Positions 1 to 7,848 of a DNA stretch of 18,597 nt are shown one piece after another. The stretch is from Desulfobacterales bacterium. Lineage in GTDB: Bacteria; Desulfobacterota; Desulfobacteria; Desulfobacterales; ETH-SRB1. A model generated the notes under the pieces. The model was given only the letters and a program-made list of their open reading frames with translations. It made no database searches and was not told the origin of the DNA. Each line of letters starts with the position of its first letter. The first letter of the stretch is position 1. The DNA is taken from assembly GCA_030017395.1 (NCBI GenBank), contig JASEIZ010000020.1, positions 1 to 18,597 on the forward strand. Direction: 5' to 3'. The position numbers and the translations under genes are program-made.

Positions 1-886
1 GGGAGATGCCGGCTTCCCAGCCATATAATTCAAAACAATCCTTTTCCAGTTTTTTTGTAAATATTCTGACATTTATACCCATTGGGCAAGCCCGCTGGCA
101 GGCGCCGCAATCTGTGCACCTGCCGGCGCAGTGAAAAGCCCTCAGCAAATGGAAGGTTTTAATGTCTGTTTGATCAATGCTTTTCCCTAACCACTGTGGT
201 CGGGATTCGTCCACGAAGCATGTGGGGCAGTAGCAAAGGGGGCACGCATTTCTGCACGCATAGCAGCGGATGCAGGTCGAAAGAAAATTGTCAAAAAAGT
301 TATTTTTTTCTTCCACCTGCATCTCTTCGAACCGGCGCACGTCTTTATATCTGTCAATACCTGTCTGTTCCTCTACGGGTTCGGCAACAAGTTCGTCATA
401 TACAACAGGATTTCGATGGATGCATACTGCGCAGTTTTCCTGCAGGATTTCTGATTTTTCCAGTCTTTTTTCAAAAGCAGCACTCTTAACAATGACGATA
501 TTTCCTTCTTCCGCAACCTCGATTATTTCCTCTTCAAACATCGACGCTATCTTATGCCTGTCGATCATCCCCTTGCACGGCACTCCAATAATAAACAGTT
601 GATTTCTTTTAACCTTGTTTTCAATTATATGCGTGACAATGTTTCTTGAATCGCATCCCTTGGCAATAACGGCAATTTTTTCTTTTTTGTTGGTTAAATA
701 GTTTGCCAGGTTGATTCCGCAATTACTGTCCCAAACCAGATTATCCACATCTTCTGGTTTGTTTATAAGACAGGGCTCATTCATCATCGGTACTGTTCCC
801 TTGCGGAAACCTATTACCATGTCAACGGCCTTTTCTTTTAAGAGCCGCCTGGATATTTTTCTTATCGTATCAATATATTTTAACAT
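1..886 (-). CDS. FrhB-like F420 hydrogenase/dehydrogenase beta-type Fe-S protein, partial
   Basis: This gene runs off the left edge, so its C-terminus is missing; 295 codons are visible. The N-terminal ~190 residues resemble the coenzyme F420 hydrogenase/dehydrogenase beta family (for example IAVIAKGCDSRNIV and FIIGVPCKGMIDRHK), which bind FAD and pass electrons between a cofactor and Fe-S clusters. Two ferredoxin-like Cys motifs follow, CIRCYACRNACPLCYCPTC near residues 204-222 and CTDCGACQRACP near 256-268, so at least two [4Fe-4S] clusters are expected. The ATG at 884-886 overlaps the mvhD stop (880-882) by a few bases, which suggests translational coupling as the last visible gene of the hdr operon. 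Its place next to MvhD and HdrA suggests it delivers or accepts electrons for that complex. The actual electron donor (formate, F420, NADH or ferredoxin) cannot be read from the sequence. Confidence 0.8.
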   Translation of the reverse strand, partial: MLKYIDTIRKISRRLLKEKAVDMVIGFRKGTVPMMNEPCLINKPEDVDNLVWDSNCGINLANYLTNKKEKIAVIAKGCDSRNIVTHIIENKVKRNQLFIIGVPCKGMIDRHKIASMFEEEIIEVAEEGNIVIVKSAAFEKRLEKSEILQENCAVCIHRNPVVYDELVAEPVEEQTGIDRYKDVRRFEEMQVEEKNNFFDNFLSTCIRCYACRNACPLCYCPTCFVDESRPQWLGKSIDQTDIKTFHLLRAFHCAGRCTDCGACQRACPMGINVRIFTKKLEKDCFELYGWEAGIS

Positions 887-1356
887 GCTGCCTTAATTGG
901 GCTTTGTTTTATATAATTATTATTTGGTCCCAGCTCCTTAACCTTTGAGGTGACTTCTGATGCAAGCTGGGCAAATCTGCTTGCTTCAGATGATGAGACC
1001 CATGAAAAAAAGATGCGTCCGGGCTCAATTCCTGTGTATTCCAAAAGGCTTTTAAAGAGCATAAGCTTTCTGCGGGCATAGTAATTACCTTCCAGGTAAT
1101 GGCATTCTCCGGGATGTCACCCGGAAACCCAGACACCATCAACACCCTGCCTGAAGGCAGTTAAAATAAACTTCGGGTTCATCCGGCCGGTACAGGGGAT
1201 TCTGATGACCCTTAAGTTTGGTGGATACTGCAAACGGCTGACCCCGGCAAGATCGGCAGATCCATAACTGCACCAGTTGCAAAGAAAAGCTACAATTTTT
1301 GGTTCCCACCTGGGATTGTTGATTGATGATTGTTGATTGATGATTGAAAAACCCAA
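880..1356 (-). CDS. mvhD: MvhD-like hydrogenase/Hdr iron-sulfur subunit, selenocysteine-containing
   Basis: MvhD is a small [2Fe-2S] protein that passes electrons to HdrA. The reading frame from 1356 to 880 is interrupted once, by TGA at 1117-1119, and continues in the same frame to a TAA at 880-882, giving 158 residues with Sec at position 80. The context GVWVSG-U-HPGECHYLEGNYYARRK aligns with the family motif G-C-HPGxCHYxxGN, so UGA replaces a conserved Cys. Other family hallmarks are FLCNWCSYGSADLAG (residues 24-38) and RIPCTGRM. The start is taken as TTG at 1354-1356, because AGGAGG lies 4 nt upstream (1361-1366) and no ATG lies before the conserved WEPKIVAFLCNWC. As a result the first ~13 residues are encoded by a short tandem repeat. 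A hairpin 16 nt after UGA is a plausible SECIS. Known selenocysteine forms of this subunit (VhuD) support the reading. Confidence 0.87.
1084..1119 (-). promoter_or_regulatory. UGA Sec codon and putative bacterial SECIS hairpin of mvhD
   Basis: The recoded TGA occupies 1117-1119. On the minus strand 16 nt follow, then a perfect 7-bp stem ATTACCT/AGGTAAT with a GGA loop (1084-1100). A short stem-loop with G in the apical loop about 20 nt after UGA is what SelB-dependent decoding needs in bacteria. The hairpin and spacing are seen; SelB binding is inferred. Confidence 0.65.
1314..1346. repeat. 14-bp tandem repeat inside the mvhD 5' end
   Basis: The unit GATTGTTGATTGAT occurs at 1314-1327 and 1328-1341, followed by a 5-base partial copy. 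It lies within the first codons of the chosen mvhD frame and would encode an Ile/Asn/Gln/Ser-rich leader. Closely related sequence flanks the four-helix-bundle gene at 1375-1393 and 1678-1696. Confidence 0.8.
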
Positions 1357-1374
1357 AATACCTCCTGGATTGTT

Positions 1375-1393
1375 GATTTATGATTGTTGATTG
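1375..1393 (+). repeat. Left inverted repeat flanking the four-helix-bundle cassette
   Basis: GATTTATGATTGTTGATTG is the inverted partner, 18 of 19 bases matching, of 1678-1696. It overlaps the last codons of the four-helix-bundle gene and supplies its Asn-Gln-Gln-Ser C-terminus and its stop. Confidence 0.7.
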
Positions 1394-1650
1394 TTTTTTT
1401 CATCCATAATAAATTCCAACCAAAATTCAGATTCATCTGCTTCTTCTATTACGATACTGATTTTTGATATAAAAGCCGACTTTGTTTGAGCCAAAAGAGT
1501 CGCTCGGTAATTTGCTGCAACTGATGTTCCACACCTGATCAACTGTTTTTTTATATGATTTCCCAATACAGTCTTTCGTAATGCAAGTGCAAGCTTAACA
1601 CATCGATGAGCAAATTCTTTTGTTCGTTTTTTCAATTCTACCGAATCCAA
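1378..1650 (-). CDS. Four-helix bundle protein (23S rRNA IVS-type), C-terminally shortened
   Basis: This 90-residue protein matches the four-helix bundle/23S rRNA intervening-sequence protein family: ELKKRTKEFAHRCVKLALAL, then IKKQLIRCGTSVAANYRA, then KISIVIEEADESEFWLEFIMDE. The family forms a helical bundle thought to bind nucleic acid, and no enzymatic role is established. The start is TTG at 1648-1650, because an in-frame TGA sits two codons upstream and AGGA lies 7 nt before it. Family members usually continue for about 30 residues after the FWLE motif. Here the frame runs into a short repeat and stops, so the last helix is probably missing. It sits between hdrA and mvhD, flanked by 18/19-bp inverted repeats, and has no obvious metabolic link to its neighbours. 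It looks like an inserted cassette. Confidence 0.75.
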   Translation of the reverse strand: MDSVELKKRTKEFAHRCVKLALALRKTVLGNHIKKQLIRCGTSVAANYRATLLAQTKSAFISKISIVIEEADESEFWLEFIMDEKNNQQS

Positions 1651-1677
1651 CTCTCATTCCTTTTAATCATCAATCGC

Positions 1678-1696
1678 CAATCAACAATCATCAATC
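1678..1696 (-). repeat. Right inverted repeat flanking the four-helix-bundle cassette
   Basis: On the minus strand this reads GATTGATGATTGTTGATTG, matching 1375-1393 at 18 of 19 positions in opposite orientation. It begins at the hdrA stop codon (TGA at 1695-1697), so the insertion boundary lies at the hdrA 3' end. Confidence 0.7.
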
Positions 1697-4600
1697 ATAA
1701 AGCAAAGATCTGTGCAAAGATCTGCTCATTATCAAATCCTTTTAGATTAATAGCTCCTGATCTGCAGGATGCGGTGCAAAGACCGCACCCCTTGCATAAT
1801 GTCGGTTCAATTTCAGCCTTGCCGCTTTTTTTATTAAATAAGGCTGCAGAATATGGGCATATTGATACACAAACACCGCAACTGCTGCAGAAGTTCGGGT
1901 TTACACAGGCTACTGTTCCGCCGGCAGAGATACTCTTTGCAGATAAAAGTCTGACAGCTCTCGATGCCGCGGCCTGAGCCTGAGTTATTGATTCATCTAT
2001 TGATTTAGGGGCATGAGCAAGCCCGCATACAAACACTCCGTCTGTTGCAAAATCAACAGGCCTTAGTTTAACATGCGCTTCCGCAAAAAATCCATCCTCA
2101 TTTTGCGTTACTTTATAAAGCTGCGCCAGCCGGTTTACTTTTTCAGGAACAATAGCAGAGGCCAGTATTAAAAGGTCAGATTGTATTACCATCTTCCGCT
2201 TTAGTACGCAATCAATGAAAGCAATCTGCAGATTTCCGTTGTTTGTTTCTACCTTTGGCTCTACGGCAATCTCCTTGCCAAAGTCGTAGCGGATAAAGTT
2301 AATCCCGATAGAGCGCGCCTTTCTATACAGATCCTCTCGCAATCCATACGGGCGCATATCTCTGTATAGCACGAAGACATCCATTGTCGGTTTAATCTCT
2401 TTCAGCTTTACGGCGCTTTTAATGGATTGTGTGCAGCAGACCTTTGAGCAGTAAGGCCGCTGTGGAATGCGCGAACCAACGCACTGGATAAATACCGCGG
2501 TATTGATCTGTGTCAGCGATGGGTCTTTATCAATGAAACGCTGCTGGAGTTCCAGCCCGGTTACAACGCGTCTGTCTTTGCCGTAGAGATACTGATCAGG
2601 CACGAATTCCGAGGCGCCTGAGGCAATAATCGTAATTCCATGTTCCAGGACTACGCTCTTGCTATTATTTTCAATTGTTGTTTTAAAATTTCCCGCAAAA
2701 CCATCCACCTGTTTTATGCGGGAATTTAAAAATATCTCTATATTTTTATTAGATTGCACCTCTTTTATCAGACCGGATAAATATTTTTGAATATCTTCTC
2801 CTTGCCATGTTTCATGTAGATGACGCGCCTGTCCGCCAAGCGAATCGGCTTTTTCAATTAAAAAAGTCCAATAGCCCTGATCGGCCAGATTTTTAGCTGC
2901 TACCATGCCGGCTGTTCCGCCTCCAATTACCAGCACCTTTTGGTTGATCGGCATTGAAGGTTCTTTAAGAGGATCAAGCAGGGCAACCTTTGACACAGCC
3001 ATTTTAACCAGACTCTTAGCCTTTTCAGTGGCCCTTTTTTTATCATCTTTATGAACCCATGAGCACTGGTTGCGGATATTGGCCATCTCAAAAAGATACT
3101 TATTAATGCCCGCGTTGATTAATGTCTCCTGAAAAAGCGGTTCATGGGTTCTTGGCGTACAGGCTGCCACAACAACCCTGTTTAGTCGTTTGTCTTTAAT
3201 AATCTGTGTGATTTTATCCTGTGTGTCCTGAGAACAACTGAACAGGTTTTCCTCGGTATAGACAACATGGGGCAAACTTTGGGCAAACTCGACAACTGAG
3301 GGGACATCAACAATACTTGCTATATTTGATCCGCAGCGGCATACAAAGACGCCGATTCTGGGGGGTTCTCCGCGGACATCGATTTCCTCTGGGATGTGTT
3401 TCGTTTTTGTGAGAGTCCATCTGTAGTCGGCCAGTTTGCTTCCAGCCAGACCTGCGGCAGCGCTGGCATCTATAACCGACGATGGAATATCCTTTGGCGC
3501 CTGAAATGCGCCACAAACATAAATGCCCGGCCTGGAGCCGGCAACAGGCTCAAAACTGCCGGAGCCCGCAAAGCCGTAATGATTAAGTTGTATATCCAGT
3601 TTTCGGGCAAGATTTACGGCTTCTTTTGATACTCCGAGGCCTACAGACAATACTACCATATCGAATAATTCTTCGATCCTTTTGCCTGCTTCATCCACAT
3701 AAGATATAAGGTGCTTTCCATCAAGTTCTGTAATATTTGTAATTTTCGATTTAATGAAACGTACGCCCGAGTCATCCTTTGCCCGGTTATAATATTTCTC
3801 AAAGTCCTTTCCGTTTGTACGGATGTCTATATAGAAAATAGCTGCATCCAGATTTTTCTTGCTGTGTTCCTTGGCCAGCATGGCCTGTTTAACAGCATAG
3901 GTGCAGCAGACAGCAGAGCAGTATCCTTTAGAGCCCGGTCTTTCATCTCTTGATCCTATGCATTGAAGCCAGGCTATCTTTTCAGGTTCATTTTTATCCG
4001 GAGAGGAGACGATATGCCCGCTGTAAGGCCCTGATGATGACAGAATCCTTTCAAATTCCAGGCTTGTTACGACATTAGGTGATTTTTTATAGCCATATGT
4101 ATCATGCGTCCCGGGATCAAATATCTCGCTGCCCAGGGCAAGGATAATAGCCCCTGTTTTCAGGGTAAATTCCCTTTTTTGATCATTAAAATTAATAGCC
4201 TTGTTAGGGCAGAATTTTTCGCATATTCTGCATTTCCCCTTTTTAAAGTAGATGCAGTTTTCTGCATCAATACAATATTTTAAAGGAACAGCCTGTGGAT
4301 ACCGCACATAGATGGCTTTGCGCATGCCCAATCCTTCATCATACTCAGCAGGCACTTTTTTAGGGCATTTTTCTGAACAAAGGCCGCACGCAACACACCT
4401 GTCAGGATCAACATAACGCGGGTGTTGCGTTAAATTTACCTCAAAATTTCCCTGCTTTCCGGAAACCGAGTTTACTTCGGAAAGGGTAAGCAGCTCAATG
4501 TTGATGTGCCGGCCGACCTCGACCAGTTTAGGCGAGATAATTCACATTGCGCAGTCATTGGTGGGAAAGGTCTTATCAAGCTGCGACATCATTCCACCGA

Positions 4601-4721
4601 TCGAGCTTGACCTTTCCACAAGATAGACATAGTAACCGGAATCAGCCAGATCCAGCGCTGCCTGCATTCCGGTGATTCCGGCGCCTATCACCATAACCGA
4701 GCCTGTTTTATTTTCAGACAT
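1695..4721 (-). CDS. hdrA: HdrA-like FAD/Fe-S subunit, two-module, selenocysteine-containing
   Basis: HdrA is the flavoprotein of heterodisulfide reductase-type complexes and the site of electron bifurcation in well-studied members. The frame spans 1008 residues with one in-frame TGA at 4542-4544 (Sec60), in FPTNDCAM-U-IISPKLVEVGRH where the family has Cys. The start is ATG 4719-4721, with AGGAA 7 nt upstream. Features in order are: Rossmann GAGITG (near residue 14); ferredoxin CVACGLCSEKC (109-119); a second Cys group (C150-C171); CSAVCC; the HdrA-specific stretch VFVCRCGSNI (about 459-467) to ACTPRTHEP; a second Rossmann GGGTAG (600-605) with a second CSKVCC; and ferredoxins CSSCGVCVSIC (945-955) and CKGCGLCTASC (976-986). 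The usual HdrA is about 650 residues, so this is a longer double-module form. HdrB is upstream and MvhD downstream, as expected for an Hdr complex. Confidence 0.9.
4509..4544 (-). promoter_or_regulatory. UGA Sec codon and putative bacterial SECIS hairpin of hdrA
   Basis: The recoded TGA occupies 4542-4544. On the minus strand 15 nt follow, then the stem CTGGTC/GGCCGG (six pairs counting G-U) with apical loop GAGGTC (4509-4526). The GGU in the loop resembles the known E. coli fdhF SECIS loop. Position and loop are seen; function is inferred. Confidence 0.7.
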
Positions 4722-4751
4722 CTTTATGTTCCTAAAGTTATTATTAATTCT

Positions 4752-4822
4752 CAGCCACAGACACACACGGACACTTTACTTTTATAATCTTGTTTATGTG
4801 AGTCTGTGTGGGTCTGTGGCTG
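4752..4822. repeat. Inverted repeat between hdrB and hdrA
   Basis: The arms 4752-4774 and 4798-4822 (starting CAGCCACAGACACACAC and its imperfect complement) can form a hairpin of about 23 bp with a short A/T-rich loop. The right arm lies inside hdrB and encodes its last residues (ATDPHR). In mRNA it may attenuate or stabilise the message between hdrB and hdrA; this is not demonstrable here. Confidence 0.7.
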
Positions 4823-5693
4823 AATCTATAAAAGATTTAATTCCGCTGATATCAAGTTTATTTTTACTGATTCCAAGAGTCTCCTGATCAATGCCCATGC
4901 ACAACCCAAGAAGCTGTGAATAAAGAACAGGGGCAAGATGTTCGCTGTCTGCGTCGTTCGAAGCCACCTCCTTTTGAACAGTATCGAATTGCAGATGACA
5001 GAACGGACAGGCAGTGCACAGGTAGTCGGCTCCTGATTTTTTAGCATCCAACACCTTCTTTTTTGTCAAATTAATCGAGATATCATCATTTATGCCTGTT
5101 AAAGGCGCTCCGCAGCATTCCAGTTTTTGGGACCAGTCAACAGATACGGCGCCGGTTATTTCCACCAGCTCATCAAATATTGTTGGTGCAATTGGATTGT
5201 CAAACTGGGTGATTCTGCTTGGACGCAGGGCGTGGCATCCATAATGGGTAGCAATTTTTAAATCTTTATATGATCCGGACAACCTGTTTTTTATGACATC
5301 AATACCTACATCATGATAAAGAACCGAAAGAAAATGTTTTACAGCGATGTTGCCCTCATATTTCAAACCAATATCAGCGAGTGTTCGGTTTACATCCTGC
5401 CGCAGACTTGAATCTTCTTTGAAAAGATATTCAACCTTTTTCAGGCTTCCGAAACAGCATTTGCACAGAGTCAGTATGTTTAGGCCTTGGTTTTCAGCCA
5501 GTGCCAGGTTTTTGGCTGCAGACAGAATATATGCGTTTTGGTCAATATTTTTCAGGGGATAACCACAGCAGTTAAAGCCGCTAATTTCAATCAGTTCCAC
5601 GCCCAGGTTCTTTAAAACCGCTCTGGAAGAATCTTCATACCAGCTTACTCTTGCCGGTATATTGCATCCCAAAAATAATGCATATTTGATCAT
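4794..5693 (-). CDS. hdrB: HdrB-like heterodisulfide reductase subunit B (CCG domains)
   Basis: This 299-residue protein has two CCG domains, the signature of HdrB, which carries the non-cubane [4Fe-4S] clusters that reduce a disulfide. The first domain has C10, C42-C43 (NCCGYPL) and C77/C79/C80. The second has C153 (YGCHALRP), C193-C194 (ECCGAPLTG), C226, C229 and C232 (CTACPFC). Length is normal for the family. The start is ATG at 5691-5693 with GGAAGGA upstream. The C-terminal ten residues are encoded by one arm of an intergenic inverted repeat, so the natural end may have been altered. The neighbours, hdrA downstream and an HdrC-containing membrane protein upstream, complete an HdrABC set. 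The organism is probably not a methanogen, so the disulfide substrate is unlikely to be CoM-S-S-CoB. It could be another thiol/disulfide, or the subunit may act only as an electron relay. Confidence 0.88.
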   Translation of the reverse strand: MIKYALFLGCNIPARVSWYEDSSRAVLKNLGVELIEISGFNCCGYPLKNIDQNAYILSAAKNLALAENQGLNILTLCKCCFGSLKKVEYLFKEDSSLRQDVNRTLADIGLKYEGNIAVKHFLSVLYHDVGIDVIKNRLSGSYKDLKIATHYGCHALRPSRITQFDNPIAPTIFDELVEITGAVSVDWSQKLECCGAPLTGINDDISINLTKKKVLDAKKSGADYLCTACPFCHLQFDTVQKEVASNDADSEHLAPVLYSQLLGLCMGIDQETLGISKNKLDISGIKSFIDSATDPHRLT

Positions 5694-5763
5694 CTTGTTT
5701 TAATCCTTCCCACTCGACCATTTTCCATCCACAGATTACGCAGATTCCCGCAGATTATGCCTG

Positions 5764-5824
5764 GTTCCCATGCTCCTGCGTGGGAACCCATATGGTATGC
5801 ATTCCCACGCAGGAGCATGGGAAC
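5764..5824. repeat. Perfect 23-bp palindromic repeat
   Basis: Arms 5764-5786 and 5802-5824 are exact inverted copies (GTTCCCATGCTCC...) separated by 15 nt. This is a strong hairpin in the 325-bp gap between the HdrC fusion gene and hdrB. It looks like a dispersed genomic repeat. There is no T-run, so it is not a canonical terminator. Confidence 0.8.
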
Positions 5825-5844
5825 GAGAAAAAATCCCGTTTTCC

Positions 5845-5955
5845 GTCATTCCGGCGAAAGCCGGAATCCAGTCTTTTCAACCAGTTGCAAACCATCTGGA
5901 CTCCAGTTTTCACCGGAGTGACGACTTTTTACGAATTCATCAGTTATAGCTTAGC
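5845..5955. repeat. Diverged relative of the MITE-like repeat
   Basis: This stretch contains CATTCCGGCGAAAGCCGGAA, a hairpin with a GAAA tetraloop, then a TGGACTCCAG region and the end GACTTTTTACGAATTCATC (from 5922). The same end and hairpin occur in the two MITE copies at 11268-11397 and 14235-14387, although the left end is not recognisable here. The rest of the 5694-6018 gap has short repeat fragments (CAGATTACGCAGATT near 5732) and no coding signal. Confidence 0.55.
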
Positions 5956-6018
5956 CTTATTTGTTCACTTAAGACAAAATCTTGTTTATCCTGTTATCCT
6001 GTCAAATTTTTTAAAGGG

Positions 6019-7761
6019 CTAAAATGTTACCTTCTTTGTATTTTTGACTGCTATATTTTTCAATCCAAAAAACAAGTCCGTGACGTTTACATTCTGTGGA
6101 CAGTGTTCCTGACATTGATAACAGGTCAAACAGTTCCATATCATGCTTGCGCCCGACGCCATTTCAACAAGGCTAAGACCAAGACAGCGCATAATCTGAT
6201 GCGGCAGCAGTCCCAGCGCCTCCTCAGGTTTATCAAAACCGCATACCACGGGGCATATGCTGGTGCAGTTCCGGCAGCTAAAGCAATATGAAAATGTATT
6301 GTCTTTGGCTAATTGATTAAATTCTTCGACACTGCCACCATAAAGAACCAGAGGGCTTTGCTTAATCAGAAAGTCGAACTTTCCTGCCACTGCATGTTTT
6401 GCGGCCTCGACAGGTTTATAATACTCATCAACCGGAATATCATAATGGTTTAAGCCTCGGACAAAAGAAAAAGGGGAAAGGAGCAGCGGCTCAGGATATC
6501 CTTTTTGGATTAAATCCTCTCGCACGTTAAGCCACAATTCCTTAAGATTGATCCCTACCGGACAAACCACGGTGCATCGATCACAATTCGTGCAAAGGCA
6601 AATCCCCTCCTGGACGGCTTTCATCTCCTCAGGGCTTAGTTCTTGACCGGCAATTAAGTTCTTTAGAGAAACCATCTTTTCCGACGGCAGAATATTTTCA
6701 TTGCCCAAAGCGTCAAATGCCGTTGCAGCGGAACATCCAAGGCTGCAGGTTCCGCAATGAGTGCATGCATCCAGCTCCATTACCTGTCTTGTAGCAATGT
6801 TTGCAGGGTGAGAGCTTTCCTTTTCCATAACAGCATTGGCAAGTAAACTTATGGGGCCGGCGATTATGTGAAACATTTTACTGAAAGGGAGATAGGCCAG
6901 CCCGAAAAAGCAGGCCAGTATATGAATATACCACAGAATGTCGGGCACTTTTGTCCTGTCCAGACTTAAAGCTATTGGATTTAGGATCTTGGCCAGAGCA
7001 TATCCTGCAAAGGCCCATTTTGGAGAAGAATGACATGAAGCGCAGTTTATTTCATGAATTTCGCGGCCATGTTCAAGCAGCTCTTGCTCAAAGGGCTCCT
7101 TAAGATCCGGAGAAACAACGCCAAATTCATGAACCCACAGACTCTCAAGCGCTCTGAGATCTTTTTCTTCATCCACATCCGAGAAATCCTTTACCATCCT
7201 TTCAAAATCAGAGATAGAGGTGATTTTCGTTGCTTCAAGAAAAAAACCGGAAATCATAATGACGGCAAGAATGATTATGGCATAATAATCCATGCTGTTT
7301 GTCTTCAGACGGGGCACCTTAAGGATAAAGCGCCGGTATGTGGCGATTGCAAGCCCTGCAATTACCATCATGCCGAAAAAATCTCTCAGGAAAAGAAATG
7401 GATTTAACGTGGAGTAATATTCACTGAACAGGGAGGCGGTTATATGCTTGTCAAGCGCATGCATGAGCAGCAATAACATAAAACCTGTGTATATGAGCAT
7501 GTGCATGGCCCAGCGGAGAAAATCCTCTTTGAGGATCCTTTTTTGAAACACTACATCAAGGATAAATACCTTAATCAGGATAAGGATCTTTGCGCTGAAA
7601 ATAACTTCTAATATACCCTTAAAAGCCGCAGCCATTCTTTCGGACTTGCTGATATCTCTGGATGAAATGCCGATTTTCCGGGAGAACCAGGTGCTAATCC
7701 TGTATATAAGGCCGACGACGAAGACAAACAGGGATGTATAAAGTAAAACATTAAAGACCAT
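6019..7761 (-). CDS. Membrane cytochrome b-like/HdrC fusion protein with a CxxCH motif
   Basis: A 580-residue fusion. Residues 1-310 form a membrane domain resembling NarI/HdrE-type cytochrome b, with hydrophobic segments near 1-20, 55-72, 85-101, 125-145, 158-175 and 272-300 and several His residues (H87, H101, H105). Between the fifth and sixth segments is CASCH (240-244), a c-type haem motif in a soluble loop. Residues 330-402 hold ferredoxin motifs CTHCGTCSLGC (333-343) and CTNCDRC (390-396, then C400). Residues 490-560 are HdrC-like, with CFSCRNCTSIC (493-503) and CLTCYQCQEHC (544-554). The start is ATG with AGGAGC 8 nt upstream. As the first gene of the hdr operon it would carry electrons between the quinone pool (or a periplasmic cytochrome) and HdrAB. 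Covalent haem needs the loop to face the periplasm, which is unproven. Confidence 0.85.
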   Translation of the reverse strand: MVFNVLLYTSLFVFVVGLIYRISTWFSRKIGISSRDISKSERMAAAFKGILEVIFSAKILILIKVFILDVVFQKRILKEDFLRWAMHMLIYTGFMLLLLMHALDKHITASLFSEYYSTLNPFLFLRDFFGMMVIAGLAIATYRRFILKVPRLKTNSMDYYAIIILAVIMISGFFLEATKITSISDFERMVKDFSDVDEEKDLRALESLWVHEFGVVSPDLKEPFEQELLEHGREIHEINCASCHSSPKWAFAGYALAKILNPIALSLDRTKVPDILWYIHILACFFGLAYLPFSKMFHIIAGPISLLANAVMEKESSHPANIATRQVMELDACTHCGTCSLGCSAATAFDALGNENILPSEKMVSLKNLIAGQELSPEEMKAVQEGICLCTNCDRCTVVCPVGINLKELWLNVREDLIQKGYPEPLLLSPFSFVRGLNHYDIPVDEYYKPVEAAKHAVAGKFDFLIKQSPLVLYGGSVEEFNQLAKDNTFSYCFSCRNCTSICPVVCGFDKPEEALGLLPHQIMRCLGLSLVEMASGASMIWNCLTCYQCQEHCPQNVNVTDLFFGLKNIAVKNTKKVTF

Positions 7762-7848
7762 TCAAAAGGGCTCCTGTTGGTTGCATAAAAAAAGCAAGAC
7801 CTTAAAAAAATAAGAGCCTTGCACAACCATCATTTTGGGTCAACCATA

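Noticed and set aside
880..1356. MvhD region as a pseudogene or two small genes split by a stop
   Set aside because: The two parts are in the same frame, the TGA sits at a conserved Cys, and both sides match the family. Recoding explains it better than decay.
1314..1696. CRISPR array or direct-repeat array around the four-helix-bundle gene
   Set aside because: The repeats are short, unevenly spaced and in both orientations, with a gene between them. No spacers of regular size and no cas genes are present.
3307..3953. Several overlapping open frames on either strand inside hdrA
   Set aside because: They are shadows of hdrA: no ribosome sites, no recognisable domains, and the opposite or shifted frame is clearly coding.
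4542..4766. Separate 74-residue Rossmann protein upstream of a shorter HdrA
   Set aside because: It ends at the TGA in CAM-U-IISPKL and continues in frame into HdrA. The residues after TGA are typical HdrA.
5764..5824. Rho-independent terminator inside the hdr operon
   Set aside because: The palindrome is strong, but no T-run follows on either strand. It fits a dispersed repeat better.
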